A stretch of 64,000 nucleotides of DNA. Source: Lepidurus packardi (taxonomy: Eukaryota; Arthropoda; Branchiopoda; Notostraca; Triopsidae). Each line of letters opens with the position of its first letter. Within the stretch, counting starts at the first letter, position 1. The notes beneath the pieces are model-generated. The model worked only from the letters and a program-made list of their open reading frames with translations, had not been told where the DNA came from and made no database searches. A program made the position numbers and the translations under genes. The DNA is taken from NCBI GenBank assembly GCA_023053545.1, contig JAKZAN010000005.1, positions 6,634,001-6,698,000 of the forward strand, in the 5' to 3' direction. Below are positions 49,801-60,789 of this stretch, one piece after another.

Positions 49801-52800
49801 GATCCTATTACGCAGCTCGGTGCCGTACCTTAGTACATTTCTTTGGAAAGTCTTCCCTTTGAAGTCGTCTTTTCTAACTTTTGCAAAGGAAAGGACTTGA
49901 CTGCGGGACGTATATCGGCCAAGCTCTGTGTTGTGAGCATTATATAGATAGGCTTGTATTTGAAGCTAGAAACAACGTAAAAGAGATGCTGGAATTGTAA
50001 GTCGTTAAGAGCTAACGATATTTTTTTTTTTTTTTTTTTTGGCATTTCCATGGGTCTGGTACATCATTTGAAGGGGGAGGGGCGAGAAAAGGGCCTTAAT
50101 CCTGATATCTTTGAAGCTATCTGTAATTAGCAGCTTAAAGCTTTGACTCCCGTCGATTTATTTGCGTATATATTTGCGAACTTGTTGTAAATTTCTTTTG
50201 TTTTTGATTGTTGCAGGTGTACAATCAGAAGTGCGTGCCAGAAGGCGACGACCAGTTCCCCAAGATGGCTAACTTACGGCTCGGGACAACAGTGTATTGA
50301 CTTTGAGCAAGTCTTGCCTGATAGGATCCCCATTACGCAAACTGCTGTGGTAAGTTTAGTTTACACTTATCTACATTTTTAGTAGCGTCAAAACCGTTTA
50401 GCAGCCACCAGACTATCAAGTGTAGCATTTCGTGGTTGTGAAACTTACCACAAATTCCTAGATTTCCCTTGCCGCATTCTAAGCGACTGTTTAACACAGT
50501 TAAGCGGCGCGCTACTGTTACACACAAGTTTGAAGACCCCCGAAAATGTTCGGTTTTCGAATTGAGCACCCAAAGACCTAGGCGACCATTGCCCATAGTA
50601 GAATTGGTTGCGAGCCGAGTTAAGGAAGGCTTTTTGTTCGCATGCAAGTTTAAGGCGACGGAAAACGCTCGATTTCAACTGCAATATATCCACCCACGAC
50701 CGAAATCCCAGACTGCTTGCCCAGACGTGGCTTAAAAAAAAACGTTCGCAAAGCTTGAAAGAATTGCTGAAAAATACTCCAGCTTTTAAACTATTCAGTT
50801 CTTATTGTAAGACTATATAGGACATTTTTATATTAACGTCTCTTCAAGCAATGTTTCAGCCATTCAAAGGACTCCCGGAAGAAGAAAAAAACAAGTGGCA
50901 AAAAAACCGATACACTGTTTCCACATTATTACACTTCCGCAGACGCGCAGCGGCAACCAATATAAAGAAAAAAGGACGGAGAAGCTAAAACATTGTTTTT
51001 TTCTTCAAGGGGGACTTGTTTACCACAGAAGCGTTCGCTCTCTTTCAACCCTTTGCTGGAAAAATTTAACGCCAGCCAAGCAAATCTTTTTGTCTTGTAA
51101 AAAGAAAATATTTCTTCTGTTTTTGTTCGTTTTCCCACCATTCCAAACAATAAGAAATTGAAAAAGAAGTGTAGATGGAGATGGATTTCGTGTAATTACG
51201 TTGCCTGTGGTAGGCTTTTGGCTGGGCCAAGAAACTGACGGTTTGACCGTATCACAGTTTCGCAAGTCATCTATTACCTAACAAAGCTAAGGAAACGGTA
51301 AATTTGGCGAAAAAAATCAAGTTCCGTCTTGTCGTGTTGGTGATGTTCTTGCGAAGACACTGTACTCGTTATTTTTTTGTCGCCGAAGCAAATGAGGCTC
51401 TTAATGGCCGCACTGGGTTAGCGGGAAGAATTCTCCAGGGTCTGCAAGACTTCGAGGGTCCTTTTCGATTGTTCATGCCGGGGTTTTCTCTATATGGTGT
51501 ATCGTTAGCTTTTAATGACATCCCATGACCGGATGCACTGCCTGCCATTGATGGCTCCCAACCCTGGCTTGCCCTGCCATACACAATTTCTTTGGACAAT
51601 AAACCTTTCCAGCCACGAAAGAGAAAACGAGCCCATCATTACAAAACCGAAAAAGGCAAAGCCACAAGCTTTAACTCACCAAAAAAATTCATTCTGGCAA
51701 TGTGTACCTTTGCCTTTTCCTTCATTTCCAAAACTCTTGAACTTCCAAGGACTATAAAGCCAGCCTACTTTTTATTAGAATAAAATCTTTTGTGTGTAGC
51801 CAAACCCAAGCTAACAAACGAAAAGCATATTTGAGTTTTAGCCTAAAAAATGAGTTTTGAGACAAAAATGAAAAGCCTCGAAACATTGATTGTTTAACCG
51901 TAGATTCAAGGATTCGTTTTGGTTCCTAACCGAAAGCTGAACGTAATTTTGTGTCAGAAGCAGAAGCTAATGATAATGAAGGCGTAACGGGTTCTTAGAG
52001 TATTGTAACATAAATTCGACTACAAAACGACGCGAACCCGCCCCGAACGTATATTTCTTTCCAATCCCATAAAAAAGTATGCTTGAGCTAAGCTTTAAGT
52101 TGATGCGCCCCAATTAGCAAGGGCGTGACGATCGCCCAAGTCGATCGGTAAACCTGTCGAACATTTGTGTTGAACATGCTGGAAAGAAAACTTGGCTCCT
52201 TGAACCTCCCGTTATCACAGTCCAATCCCTGACCATCGATTACATGACTCTGATAACTGTTTTTTGGGGGTATTTCTAACGTAAAATTTTATTTTATTTC
52301 CGCTCGTTTTAGGTGCAACTGACCATTCGCACGTTGCCAGAGTTGCCCTTCGGCGCCAAATACAAGTGCGTCTTTGGAGATGCCGCACCGCTAGACGCTA
52401 CCGTCACTTCTTCTGGTTTATCTTGCCCTACGCCGGAAGTGGAATTACGCCCAGCCATTCTCGCTACACCTATAGGCAGTTCTGTAGTGGACCACGTCCT
52501 TGTACCCCTTTCCGTAAGCTATTTTACATCTTCTGTACTTGTAATAAGTAAGTTGGGTTAAGGCCACGGTGTACTGCGAGGAGTAGATCTTTTTTGTCAA
52601 AAGATGGCACTGATGTCGTACCCCATATCATGAGAATTATGCAACTTGAAACAGAAATTTAGCAGAAATTTAACGATATAGTTGAAACATTCTATTTTTA
52701 CAAATATCTTAATAAAATGTCTTAAAACACTGCGCAAAAGATTTAGATAGATGATTTCTTTAAAATTTTCATAACTTGAATAGGTTCAACAACAGCAAAA

Positions 52801-55800
52801 AGTGCAACTACTTGCAGTACACCATAGCTTTAACGCCAAGTTAGGAATTCATTATTATTTTTGGGGGCATACATGTTTTGAGTTCAAAGCATCTAACAGG
52901 TAAGGATGAGCTCTCTTCTCAGAAAGCGAGAAACCGAAGCAAAATTGGTGTTTTAGAACGAGCTGGCGTTATGCAAAGTGGGGGCAAGTTTGAGTAGTTT
53001 GAAAAGAAGAAAAAAGGATAAAGCTTATGGAAATGAAAAGAGTAAAGGATCAACTTGGTAATGTGCCTGACACAGTGAACATTTTTGGGTCCTTTTATTG
53101 GTCTGTTCTGTTTTTACCCGTAAAAGTGAATTTGGAAATTGTATTATTTTTTTTTACCCTCAAAAGTTCTCGCTCTTTTCTTGAAAGTAAAGTTCATAAC
53201 TATCTCTACGTCGTTTTTGAGTCTCCGTGAAGGCACCACCTTGACGTGAATAATAGGCTAAAGCAGTAGTAAAGTTTAAAAGTTTTTGGAGAGTGGGAAA
53301 ATTATGGCCGAGCTTGTATGTTTGAATTAGCTACAGAGAGAGGAGAGGGGGAGGGTAGGTTTGTGACTTGGCAGTGTTGGGAAGGAAAACAGCTGTTACC
53401 CTTTTGTACAGTATACTCAGGAAGCCCGCCGTTGATTCTCGAGTGCGTTTGAAAAGGCGTGTTTTCTATATGTTAAATAAGATAGATACTATAATAACAT
53501 GCGACTTTGAATTTGCTTACCAGGTACGCTCCTCGGAGACCAACAAGGACTTTGTAAGCCGCAACTTTGCTTACTACGACTGCTCTCGTCATAGCACTTG
53601 CCACTCGTGCGTGAAAGCTCAATGGGCCTGCAATTGGTGCGTTTACGAAAACAGGTGCACCCACAATGCCTCCACGTGTCAGCGGACTGTCGTCTCGGGT
53701 GAAAACGTAAGTTCTTATTGGACTTTTCATTGAATCTCTTTTCATTTCGTTGCGTTCCTTACATTGTATCCAATCTTTCCTTTTCTGAATTCTCTTTTTG
53801 AATGTTTTCAGAGGCCGTTTGGTAGATTCTTGAAGAAAACGGGTCATTTATTTTATTTTATTGGACTTCTTTTTATTGCAGAACCCAGCGCATTTGATGA
53901 CCCACGGCTCGGCTTTCTGTCCACGCTTGAAAGCCCCCTCGGATGAGGAATCCGTGCTGGTTCCATCAGGCGTAGCTAGGGAATTGGTGTTGGAAGCCGA
54001 AAATTTGCCTCATCCGCAAGCGGGGCATGGCGGTTTCCAGTGTCTGGTGGAACTGGAAGGCGCAAAAATGGCTGTAGGTGCCCGAGTGGAGGCCGGGCGC
54101 TTCGTCGTTTGCGACAAAACCACCTATTCTTATGAAGCGAGTGTGGGCGAGTACCAGGCGCTGGTTTCCGTTGTCTGGAACGGGGATCATCACGTAGGCT
54201 CGTTGAGCATTAGCTTATACAAGTGTGATTTGCTCGGCTCCCATCGCGATCATCCCGACTGCTCCCTGTGCCTCACTCGGGCGAACAAGTACCGCTGTGC
54301 TTGGTGCGGTTCGGTCTGCGCCTATCGCGAAACCTGTCCTTTGAACGTGGCTCCCGAGTGTCCTCGGCCTCGCATTGACGTGGTAAGCAATCCTGCCTTT
54401 GTTCCCTCTAATCTTCTCATTTTGCTGAAGCACACGAATTGAGAAAGAAAAGAAAAAAAAACTGACGATTGGCTAGCTTTAGCGAATTTTTAACAGGGGA
54501 AGAATTAAAGAAAAAATTCCTGGGCCCTAATATGCCAGTCTGGGCGAGTTAGAAGGATAATAGCTATTGTGTTAGGGTGGCCACGTGTGCTCCCGACGTA
54601 GCTACTTTCAGGTCCATGGTATGGCTTCATTAAAAGCTTAGCAGAGAGTCTGGAAGGGAGCGGGGCTGGGAACCAATTGTTGGGGGGCAAATTGCCAAGT
54701 CCAAAGTCAGTAGACTTGTGCATAGGAAGGACAAGTCGAAACTGAGGGCCATAGTCATTAAAGCGTTGTATTGATTGATCTTTGGGGGTTGAAGAAGCTG
54801 GGGCCAAAGCAAATTGAGCAACTAAGCTGCTTTCTCACGAACAATGGCGTAGACACGTGCAAGAACTTGTCGTACAATTAGCGACTCGATTGTTGACGCT
54901 ATCTCGATTCTGGAGCCCCAAACCCCTGAGTGGGAAAAATAGCATTGTATGCTAAAATTATTACTTTTTTCTGGCTAACTAGATCAAACCCCTGAGTGGA
55001 CCCATGGAGGGAGGCACGCTGGTAACCATCGAGGGCAGTAACTTGGGCCTGAAGGAGGAAGACGTGAGGGGCAAAATCCGGATTGGTGATATCCCGTGCC
55101 ATTTGGTACACTACCAAGTCTCGGTACGGATCGTGTGTCGTACGGGACCCTCGTTTCACCCCTTGGAGGCGCCGGTAGTCATCGGAAACGCGGCGGGGTA
55201 CACGGAATCCACCGTCAAGTTCGCGTACAAGGATTTGTCCATCGCTGGGGTTTTCCCAGTAGTGGGGCCCCAGAGCGGTGGCACGCTCCTCTCCATCACG
55301 GGCGAGCACCTGAACATGGGGACGAACGTATCAGCTTTTCTGGATGAGTTGCCGTGTTTAGTCAACTCCAGTCCCGGGTCGGGCACCAGTCTTATTTGCA
55401 CCACGTCGAGGGCGAATTCCGCCCGGACGGTGACCATGCTGACCGTGGTTATTGACAATGCGAATCGCACCTTGTTGCATCCGTTCAACTATACCAAGGA
55501 TCCGACTATTTTGGAGATCAAACCACTACGCAGTTTTGCATCGGGTGGGCGGGTGCTCTCGGTGCACGGAACCAACTTGGACGCCGTGCAACGGCCCGAA
55601 ATGGTGGTATATCTGGAAGAGGAGAATCTTCCCGTGAACCAGTCGCTTTGCCGAGTCATCAGTCATTCGCAAATGGAATGTCCGTCACCTGCCATTCCGT
55701 TTGATAAGTTGGTGGAAAGCAAACAGCTGACGCTGCGAGCTCTCGCTCGACGATCTTTACGACGCAGCCGAAGGAGAAAGGCTCGAGGATTACGTCCGTA

Positions 55801-58800
55801 TCGAGAAGTGCCCTTGTCTATCACGCTTCGGGTCGGCTTTCTCATGGACCACGTGGAATCTGTGCAAGATTTACAACAACATTTCCGCAGTTTAAGGTCG
55901 CATATCCAGTTCGTGGAAGACCCAAATTATTTCCCTTTCCCGGGACCGTCGCTTGTCAAGCTCTACAAGGGCGATACTTTGGTCATTGAGGTAGGTTGAT
56001 TTCTGCTTTTTCTAATAAACCTTTGGAGTGGTAGCAAAAAATGTTTCGGGGGAGCGGAAAATGGACCTGGTTTTATAACTTGATTTAATAGGGCGAGAAC
56101 CTCAATTTGTCGAGTGACGAACAAGACGTGAACGTAACCATTGGCACCAAATCCTGTAACGTGACTTCATTAGCCGCCACCCAATTAGTATGCACCCCAC
56201 CAGAATTGCAACCGGCGGGTACGGACGAGATGGGCGTGCGCACTGAGGCACGCCTGCCTTTAGTTGTGGTCCGCGTGGGAACTAATTTGCGCTTCCCCAT
56301 CGGCTATTTACGCTACGAAGTCGTTAAACCTTATGCGTTCCCGCCTGAGGCGATCGGGGGTATTACCGCAGGCGGACTTTTCCTGGTCATTTTATCCTTG
56401 GTCATTTTGGTCGTTTATCGACGCAAATCTACGCAAGCCGAACGTGAATACAAACGCATCCAAATCCAAATGGATACCCTCGAATCCAACGTGCGGTCGG
56501 AATGCAAACAAGGTAAGGCTCTTGTTTCATCGTCGTCTTCTTTATTTTTTTTTATTATTATTTTTTTACGAAAAAGAATTGAAAGACTTGCTAAATAAGC
56601 CTTCCTATTACTTTATTATTGTGTATTAGCGTTGCCCCTTTGTCTCTAATTTTTTGCTAATTTACTTGGCGAGGTGGAGGTCTGCTTCGTTTTGAGTTGT
56701 ACTTTGTGCCTAATTACCTCAGCATGAGGTAATTTCTTTATGCCCAACTTTTGCTGCGCGAACGTTGAACGTTGTTGGCGGCTGGTTTTCCAAAGAGCAA
56801 GCAAACGTAGAAAAAAATTAGAAAAAAACATTCAAGCATTGCAGCAGCCCGAAACTTCGTCTTTAATTTATTTTTTTTTGTTTCCTCATGCAAATTAATT
56901 AATTTTTTGGGGAGGGAGGGAGGGAATAATTTTGCTCTGGCTCTCAACTTTATTCTTTAAAAATCATCAAAGAAAAAGCCTTATATTTTTAAAAAGTGAA
57001 TTTCATGATTCTTATTATCAAAACTTGCTCTCCCACGTTTGTGTTGGTTTGTTTCTGTTGCAGCCTTCGCACAGATGTGTACCTGGGATCCTCGACGCAG
57101 TGCTCCAGCCTCGGGTACATGGCATGCTTGGCTCTCGCGTATGCAAATAGGCAATTTAGCATGTGTGTGTGGGGGGAAGAGGAGGAAGACAAAGCATGGA
57201 ATGGAATTAACCTTTTAAAGCTTATTCGTTTTGCACCATCGCACGCGTTAATTATTACTAATTTCTTTTCCACTAACGTTACCATGGACCACAAGGTTAA
57301 TATTATTTTTCACTTGTTGGTTGGTTTTGATTTAACACGTGCCTTGAAGCGTTTCTCAGCATGCCGTAGCTGACATTGAGTGAATCCTTTCTGGCCCGTA
57401 AAACCACCCCACTTCTTCCCACGACTTTCAAGTTATCTTTTAACGATAATAGTTTAAAAAATAATTTAGTGATTGCAAGAAAAAAGTTATCAAAATGTTT
57501 GCTTGAATTTCTATTCCTCTCTATATAGCCTTTGCTGAGTTGCAAACTGACATTACGGACCTGACAGCCGATTTGCACTCGTTGGGAATTCCGGCCTTGG
57601 ATCATAAATCGTACGTCATGAAAGTCTTCTTCCCGGGCGTCCCAGAACATCCCATTCTTAATGACCCCAAGGTAGAAATGAAAAAAAAAAAAAGACGGAA
57701 AGCAATTTATTGTCTTTGCATTTAGAACGTAAATTAATATCTACTCTGTTTTGATTTCTCTTCCAGCGTCGAATTAATGGCCCAAGGACCAATTACGATA
57801 CAGCCATGGTCCAGTTTGAGCAATTGCTATGCAATCAGCAGTTCTTGATGCTCTTCATTGAAACCTTGGAAAGCCAGCGCAGTTTCGGGATCAGGGATAA
57901 GGTCACCGTGGCGTCCTTACTTTCCGTCATATTGATGGGCAACATGGAATACGGGACGAATGTGCTCCGCGCTTTAATGGTACGGCTGATGGATAAAGCC
58001 GTGGCGACCAAGCACCCGCAGTTGATGCTGAGGAGAACCGAGTCAGTAGTGGAGAAAATGCTATCCAACTGGATGGCGTTTTGTATGTATGCGTACCTCA
58101 AAGATAAAGCCGGACCCTCCCTTTTTCTGCTCTTCAAAGCCATCAAGCACCAAGTTGAAAAGGGCCCCGTGGATGCCGTAACTCATGATGCGCGGTATTC
58201 TCTCTCCGAGGAAAGGTTACTGCGAGAGCAAATTGAGCATGGGAGTGTGGTAAGTTTGTGGAGGCGTTTTTGCCTTTATTTGAAGAAAGCGAGAAAGCTG
58301 TAAGGATAGGCGAGACTAATGCATTTTCTTTCTTTCTGTTTCCTGCTTTCACAGACCATCCATTTGGTTCAAGAAGACCACTACGAAAAGATTCCGTATC
58401 AGCCCTATGGGAGTGTATCTTTGTCTACGGAAGACGTGGAAGAGAAAATTCAATGTAAAGTGCTCGACTGCGATACCATTAGTCAAGTCAAACACAAATT
58501 GCTGGACGCACTTTACCGTAACACGCCATTTTCTTTGCGGCCGTCTGTCCATGATGTAGATTTGGGTAAGTCTCTTGGGCATTATGATCTTCTCAGATTT
58601 CAACCAACTTTTTGGGGGGTTTCAAAGTGGGTGTTTCGTAAAATAAAGTGTTGGTAGCGAGAAAAGCAAAGCGTTGAAATTGAAAACTTGCGTCGTTTGT
58701 ATTCCAGAATGGCGCCAAGGTCGAGGAGGCCATCTTATTCTGGCTGATGAAGATTTAACGAGCAAGGTCTCCAACGGCTGGAAGAAACTCAACACGCTGG

Positions 58801-59807
58801 CTCATTACGGAGTCAAGGAGTCAGCAGTGATGTCCCTGGTGCCGAGGAAAGCTCATCTGCATCACGTGATTCACAACGGCCATTGCAAAAACAATTACAG
58901 GCCGTATACGCTCACGCTCCCCCATCCCTTGACTCCGATCCTCAACAATGATATGGAAAGTGGTCTGCATCCTTGCCAGCCGTACCATTTAGTCCGCCCT
59001 CCATTAGAAGAGGGTCAAAACAAGTCGTGGGCTGCTTTGCAAGAGCGCACTCCCAAAGCCATTCCGGAAATCTTCCTGACGCGGCTGCTTTCGACCAAAG
59101 GGACGATTGAGAAATTTGTGACGGACTTCTTTCGGACCATTCTCAGCGTTGATGAGCAGATCCCACCGGCCGTCAAGTGGCTTTTTGATTTATTAGACGA
59201 AGGGGCTAAAGCGAGGCACATTTATGACCCTGAAGTGCTCCATGCGTGGAAATCCAATAGCCTGCCTTTACGTTTCTGGGTGAATTTTATCAAAAACCCG
59301 GATTTTATCTTGGATGTCTACAAGACGCCTACGGTCGACTCTTGTCTTTCTGTCATCGCCCAAACCTTTATGGATGCCTGCTCCACGTCTGAGCATCGCT
59401 TAGGTAAAGACTCGCCTTCCAACAAACTCCTCTTTGCCAAGGATATGCCTCGCTATCGAGACATGGTAAATCATTTTTACCGCGACGTGGCCAATCTTCC
59501 TTCCATTCCGGATCAAGAAATGAACCAAGCCATGCAACAGCTCTCTATGCAGCATCTGGGAGAATTCGATACCATCTCTGCCTTGAAGGAACTCTACATC
59601 TACGTGCACAAATACAGAGAACAGGTTGGTGCCGACGTCAGACTTGACTTTGTTGGAAATTGTCATATTAATTTGCCTTTTTTCGCTCTCTTTTAACAGA
59701 TGTTGGAGAACTTGGAATCGGATTCCTACTGCCGTAAACTTCATCTTAGTCATAAGCTGGAGAATGTGGCCTGTACCATGCAAGGCGAAGAAACCTCCAC
59801 ATGTTAA
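25845..59807 (+). CDS. PlexA: Plexin A, semaphorin receptor
   Basis: Fifteen coding exons: 25845-27080, 32599-32775, 37142-37270, 45482-45582, 50217-50349, 52313-52513, 53524-53706, 53882-54382, 54983-55990, 56092-56512, 57529-57671, 57767-58249, 58355-58565, 58708-59624, 59700-59807. All phases fit, giving 1,983 residues, near the length of fly PlexA. Order: signal peptide (1-27), sema domain (about 45-515, [31 protein letters not shown]), three PSI modules (about 522-570 DPYCGWC, 678-712, 837-882), four IPT domains (about 888-1290), one membrane helix (about 1311-1332) and a split cytoplasmic GAP with an intervening GTPase-binding domain. Both GAP arginine motifs are present ([17 protein letters not shown] near 1500; [10 protein letters not shown] near 1831). 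The C-terminus EETSTC is insect-like. It acts at the plasma membrane as a semaphorin receptor switching off Ras/Rap GTPases. ATG 25806 is in frame but would give an over-long signal peptide n-region. Confidence 0.96.
27550..27725. mobile_element. F2 MITE, short copy (TTAA-flanked)
   Basis: A 176-bp element with near-perfect inverted ends: TTAAGGCTCCCGTATACC at the left and GGTATACGGGAGCCTTAA at the right. The subterminal GCCATCTGTGA and AATAAGCTAAGG recur at 17935, 34600 and 42310. TTAA edges suggest piggyBac-type mobilisation (inference). Non-coding. Confidence 0.8.
29220..29660. repeat. Diverged tandem duplication, period about 232 bp
   Basis: Copies begin AATAGTTAGCCTATGCG (29220) and AATAGTTAGCCTGTCCG (29452). 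Both run through an AGCTCGT motif, a TTTACTTC...TTTTA segment, and end with GTTTGAATAAG. A related AGCTCGTCTTTTGTG segment lies inside the F2 copy at 27590, so this may be decayed F2-related sequence. Confidence 0.55.
29727..30260. other. GC-richer block with a pyrimidine tract in PlexA intron 1
   Basis: A CpG-bearing block unlike the flanking AT-rich intron. It is interrupted by a (CTTTT)n-like pyrimidine tract (about 29982-30027) and contains a small inverted motif around 30132-30155 (GCTTGGCGAGG / CCTCGCTAG). Overlapping open frames on the minus strand resemble nothing I know. It could be an old unclassified repeat or a regulatory island. Confidence 0.3.
31347..31560. repeat. Two-copy direct repeat of about 105 bp
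   Basis: TTAATAGCGGCTATCCAACT and later TAATAGCGGGTATCCAACTA start two copies about 110 bases apart. They share GTCGTCGCCATTTTTCC-like and AGGCTAAAGAC segments. The repeat ends shortly before the F1 element at 31589, and a GTACTCGATTTTTT phrase occurs on both sides of that element (31561 and 32437). Confidence 0.65.
31589..32437 (+). mobile_element. F1 pogo/Tigger-like element, copy 2
   Basis: 849 bp flanked by TA (31587 and 32438), with inverted ends CAGTAGATGCCACGTATC and AAGCGGCATCTACTG. It carries a frame (about 32058-32231) encoding a CENP-B-like helix-turn-helix ([19 protein letters not shown]...), ending in a TAG. The usual ATG of the frame reads ACG here. There is no DDE catalytic region. 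Confidence 0.85.
34388..34785 (+). mobile_element. F1 element, copy 3, interrupted and truncated
   Basis: The left end CAGTAGATGCCGCTTATT follows TA. The first 155 bases match the other F1 copies. The transposase block is replaced by sequence ending in an F2 right terminus (GGTATACGGAAACCTTAA, ending 34657). The F1 right part returns at about 34722 (ATTTCCGATTTTCGGTTATT) and stops before the terminal repeat, where F3 begins. Confidence 0.7.
34786..35016 (+). mobile_element. F3 element, copy 1
   Basis: CACGTTCTCCGGATTTAG to about 35016. It is similar, in the opposite orientation, to 42446-42687. Shared features are TACAAGTTTTAACGATTCT, a hairpin around GATTCTTATCAACG/GATGAGAATCG, and TCCAATCCAACTACCAATTT. 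Non-coding; ends not well defined. Confidence 0.6.
40105..40198. promoter_or_regulatory. Imperfect palindrome with paired CRE and forkhead-like motifs
   Basis: TGACGTCACAGA (40105-40116) is exactly inverted at 40187-40198. Further in, TGTTTAC and GTAAACA face each other about 16 bases apart, embedded in similar arms (GTTACCGGCGAGCTTTGTTT against GGTAGCCGCGACTAGTGTTT inverted). TGACGTCA is the full CREB/ATF site and TGTTTAC is the forkhead core. This could be an intronic enhancer or a foldback element; use is inferred only. Confidence 0.4.
42293..43155. mobile_element. F2 element, long copy with internal F3
   Basis: 863 bp with TTAA at both edges and inverted ends (TTAAGGCTCCCGTATATC; GGTATACGGGAGCCTTAA). 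The interior includes an F3 segment (42446-42687) and about 450 bases of AT-rich sequence with no transposase frame that I recognise. Confidence 0.75.
42446..42687 (-). mobile_element. F3 element, copy 2, inside F2
   Basis: Reverse-oriented relative to 34786-35016 and similar over its whole length. It lies inside the F2 long copy, so either F3 is a nested insertion or F3 is part of a larger F2 progenitor. The occurrence next to an F2 end at 34600 keeps the second reading open. Confidence 0.55.
44270..44306. repeat. TA microsatellite, poly-T and poly-G junction
   Basis: A TA run of about eight units passes directly into about nine T and then about thirteen G. Such runs are unstable and error-prone in sequencing. 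Confidence 0.8.
45273..45354. repeat. 31-bp tandem repeat, about 2.6 copies
   Basis: The unit starts GGACTTGAAAGGTTTTTATT and repeats at 45273, 45304 and 45335 with few changes. It sits about 130 bases before the acceptor of the PSI1 exon (45482). Confidence 0.8.
45583..50216 (+). other. PlexA intron 4 (4.6 kb)
   Basis: It splits an arginine codon within the first PSI domain (phase 2). Apart from a run of about 21 T at 50020-50040 I see no repeat family, coding exon or structured element. Confidence 0.75.
50350..52312 (+). other. PlexA intron 5 (2 kb)
   Basis: No recognisable element or exon seen; open frames are short and not conserved. Confidence 0.7.
52558..52833. mobile_element. F4 MITE, copy 2 (TTAA-flanked)
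   Basis: 276 bp in PlexA intron 6, starting 45 bases after the exon 6 donor. It begins TTAAGGCCACGGTGTACTGC and ends GCAGTACACCATAGCTTTAA. It shares GGCACTGATGTC and the subterminal layout with copy 1 at 20893 but is shorter. Confidence 0.75.
52834..53523 (+). other. Remainder of PlexA intron 6
   Basis: Nothing recognisable except GA-rich tracts near 53330. It ends in the acceptor TTACCAG before the exon at 53524. Confidence 0.6.
56513..57528 (+). other. PlexA intron 10 (1 kb)
   Basis: It splits the codon between the juxtamembrane segment and the helix [14 protein letters not shown]-rich with poly-T tracts; no element recognised. A short frame at 56996-57373 is not conserved. Confidence 0.65.
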
Positions 59808-60789
59808 TATCTTACGGAAACTTCGTTTTTTGTTTCGTTTTTTCATTTTTTATCACTTCAACTTTATTGCGCTACGCTCCTGGGACAAGCATTTTTGGTA
59901 ATTCCTCTCCCTTCCAAACACAAATGGCCACAGAGATGCAGGATCCCGTCCTACCATGGATTATGTCCCCATGTCTCATGTCTGTGATAAGTGTGAACTG
60001 AGATTTGGCTGCGACTTTTAGGAGGAATGCGTGGTGCCGGGCTCCCACCCCCTTACTTTCGAAAGTTTATAAAGGGGAGGGGGCCAAGCAACAGAAGCAA
60101 AAAGGAGTGCCTGGAATTTTTTTGCTGGGTGAAAAGCTGGGGTCGAAGTGTGTGAAATAGAAACGCATGGTGGAAGTTATTAAGGCTGTGTTCTTGCAAA
60201 GTTATGGGGATCAAGTGGGCCGTGAAAAAGGTCCTTAAAACATCTTGCTACATTGCATGACATTTATTAGCATAGTTTTGTTTCTAGTCATCCATGTTAA
60301 AAGCTGCGGACGATAGTTAATTAAAAAAAGTTTGCTGATCCTTTTGTCATAACTAACGGAATCAGACAGTTCATTACTGTATGGAATTACATAGGCGTAA
60401 ATAAGGCAGATTCGTACAACCCATGTATATAAAATGTACAGTATTTGTAATATGAACTGAATTCAAGGTCCAAATTCAAATATTTGCTTCTCTTTTATTA
60501 AAAACAAATAATTCATTAACAGAACTGCAAGATAGATAAGCTGTATGTGGGTCAAGGACACGTGCACGGCAACCTATATATCTTGAGTTACGATTTTTGG
60601 GCACACGTAGTGTTATTACATAGATGGAAGGTTTTGGACAATAGCCTGATCCAGAATTTACGTGTTGTTCTCACTAGAACTATACATCGCGCTAAAAAAA
60701 AAATCTGTGATTCCTTTAGTTTGCGTTTTCAGTGGAACAAATCAGGTGGCGCCCAGGTTCTCGTGTTTACTTTTGGGCAATTTTAGGTC
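59808..60789. other. Intergenic spacer PlexA-DSTYK
   Basis: 982 bases between the PlexA stop and the DSTYK ATG, same strand. It must contain the plexin 3' UTR and the DSTYK promoter. No canonical AATAAA or TATA box was found. An acceptor-like TTTTAG ends at 60786, three bases before the DSTYK ATG, so a 5' non-coding exon is possible. Confidence 0.6.
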
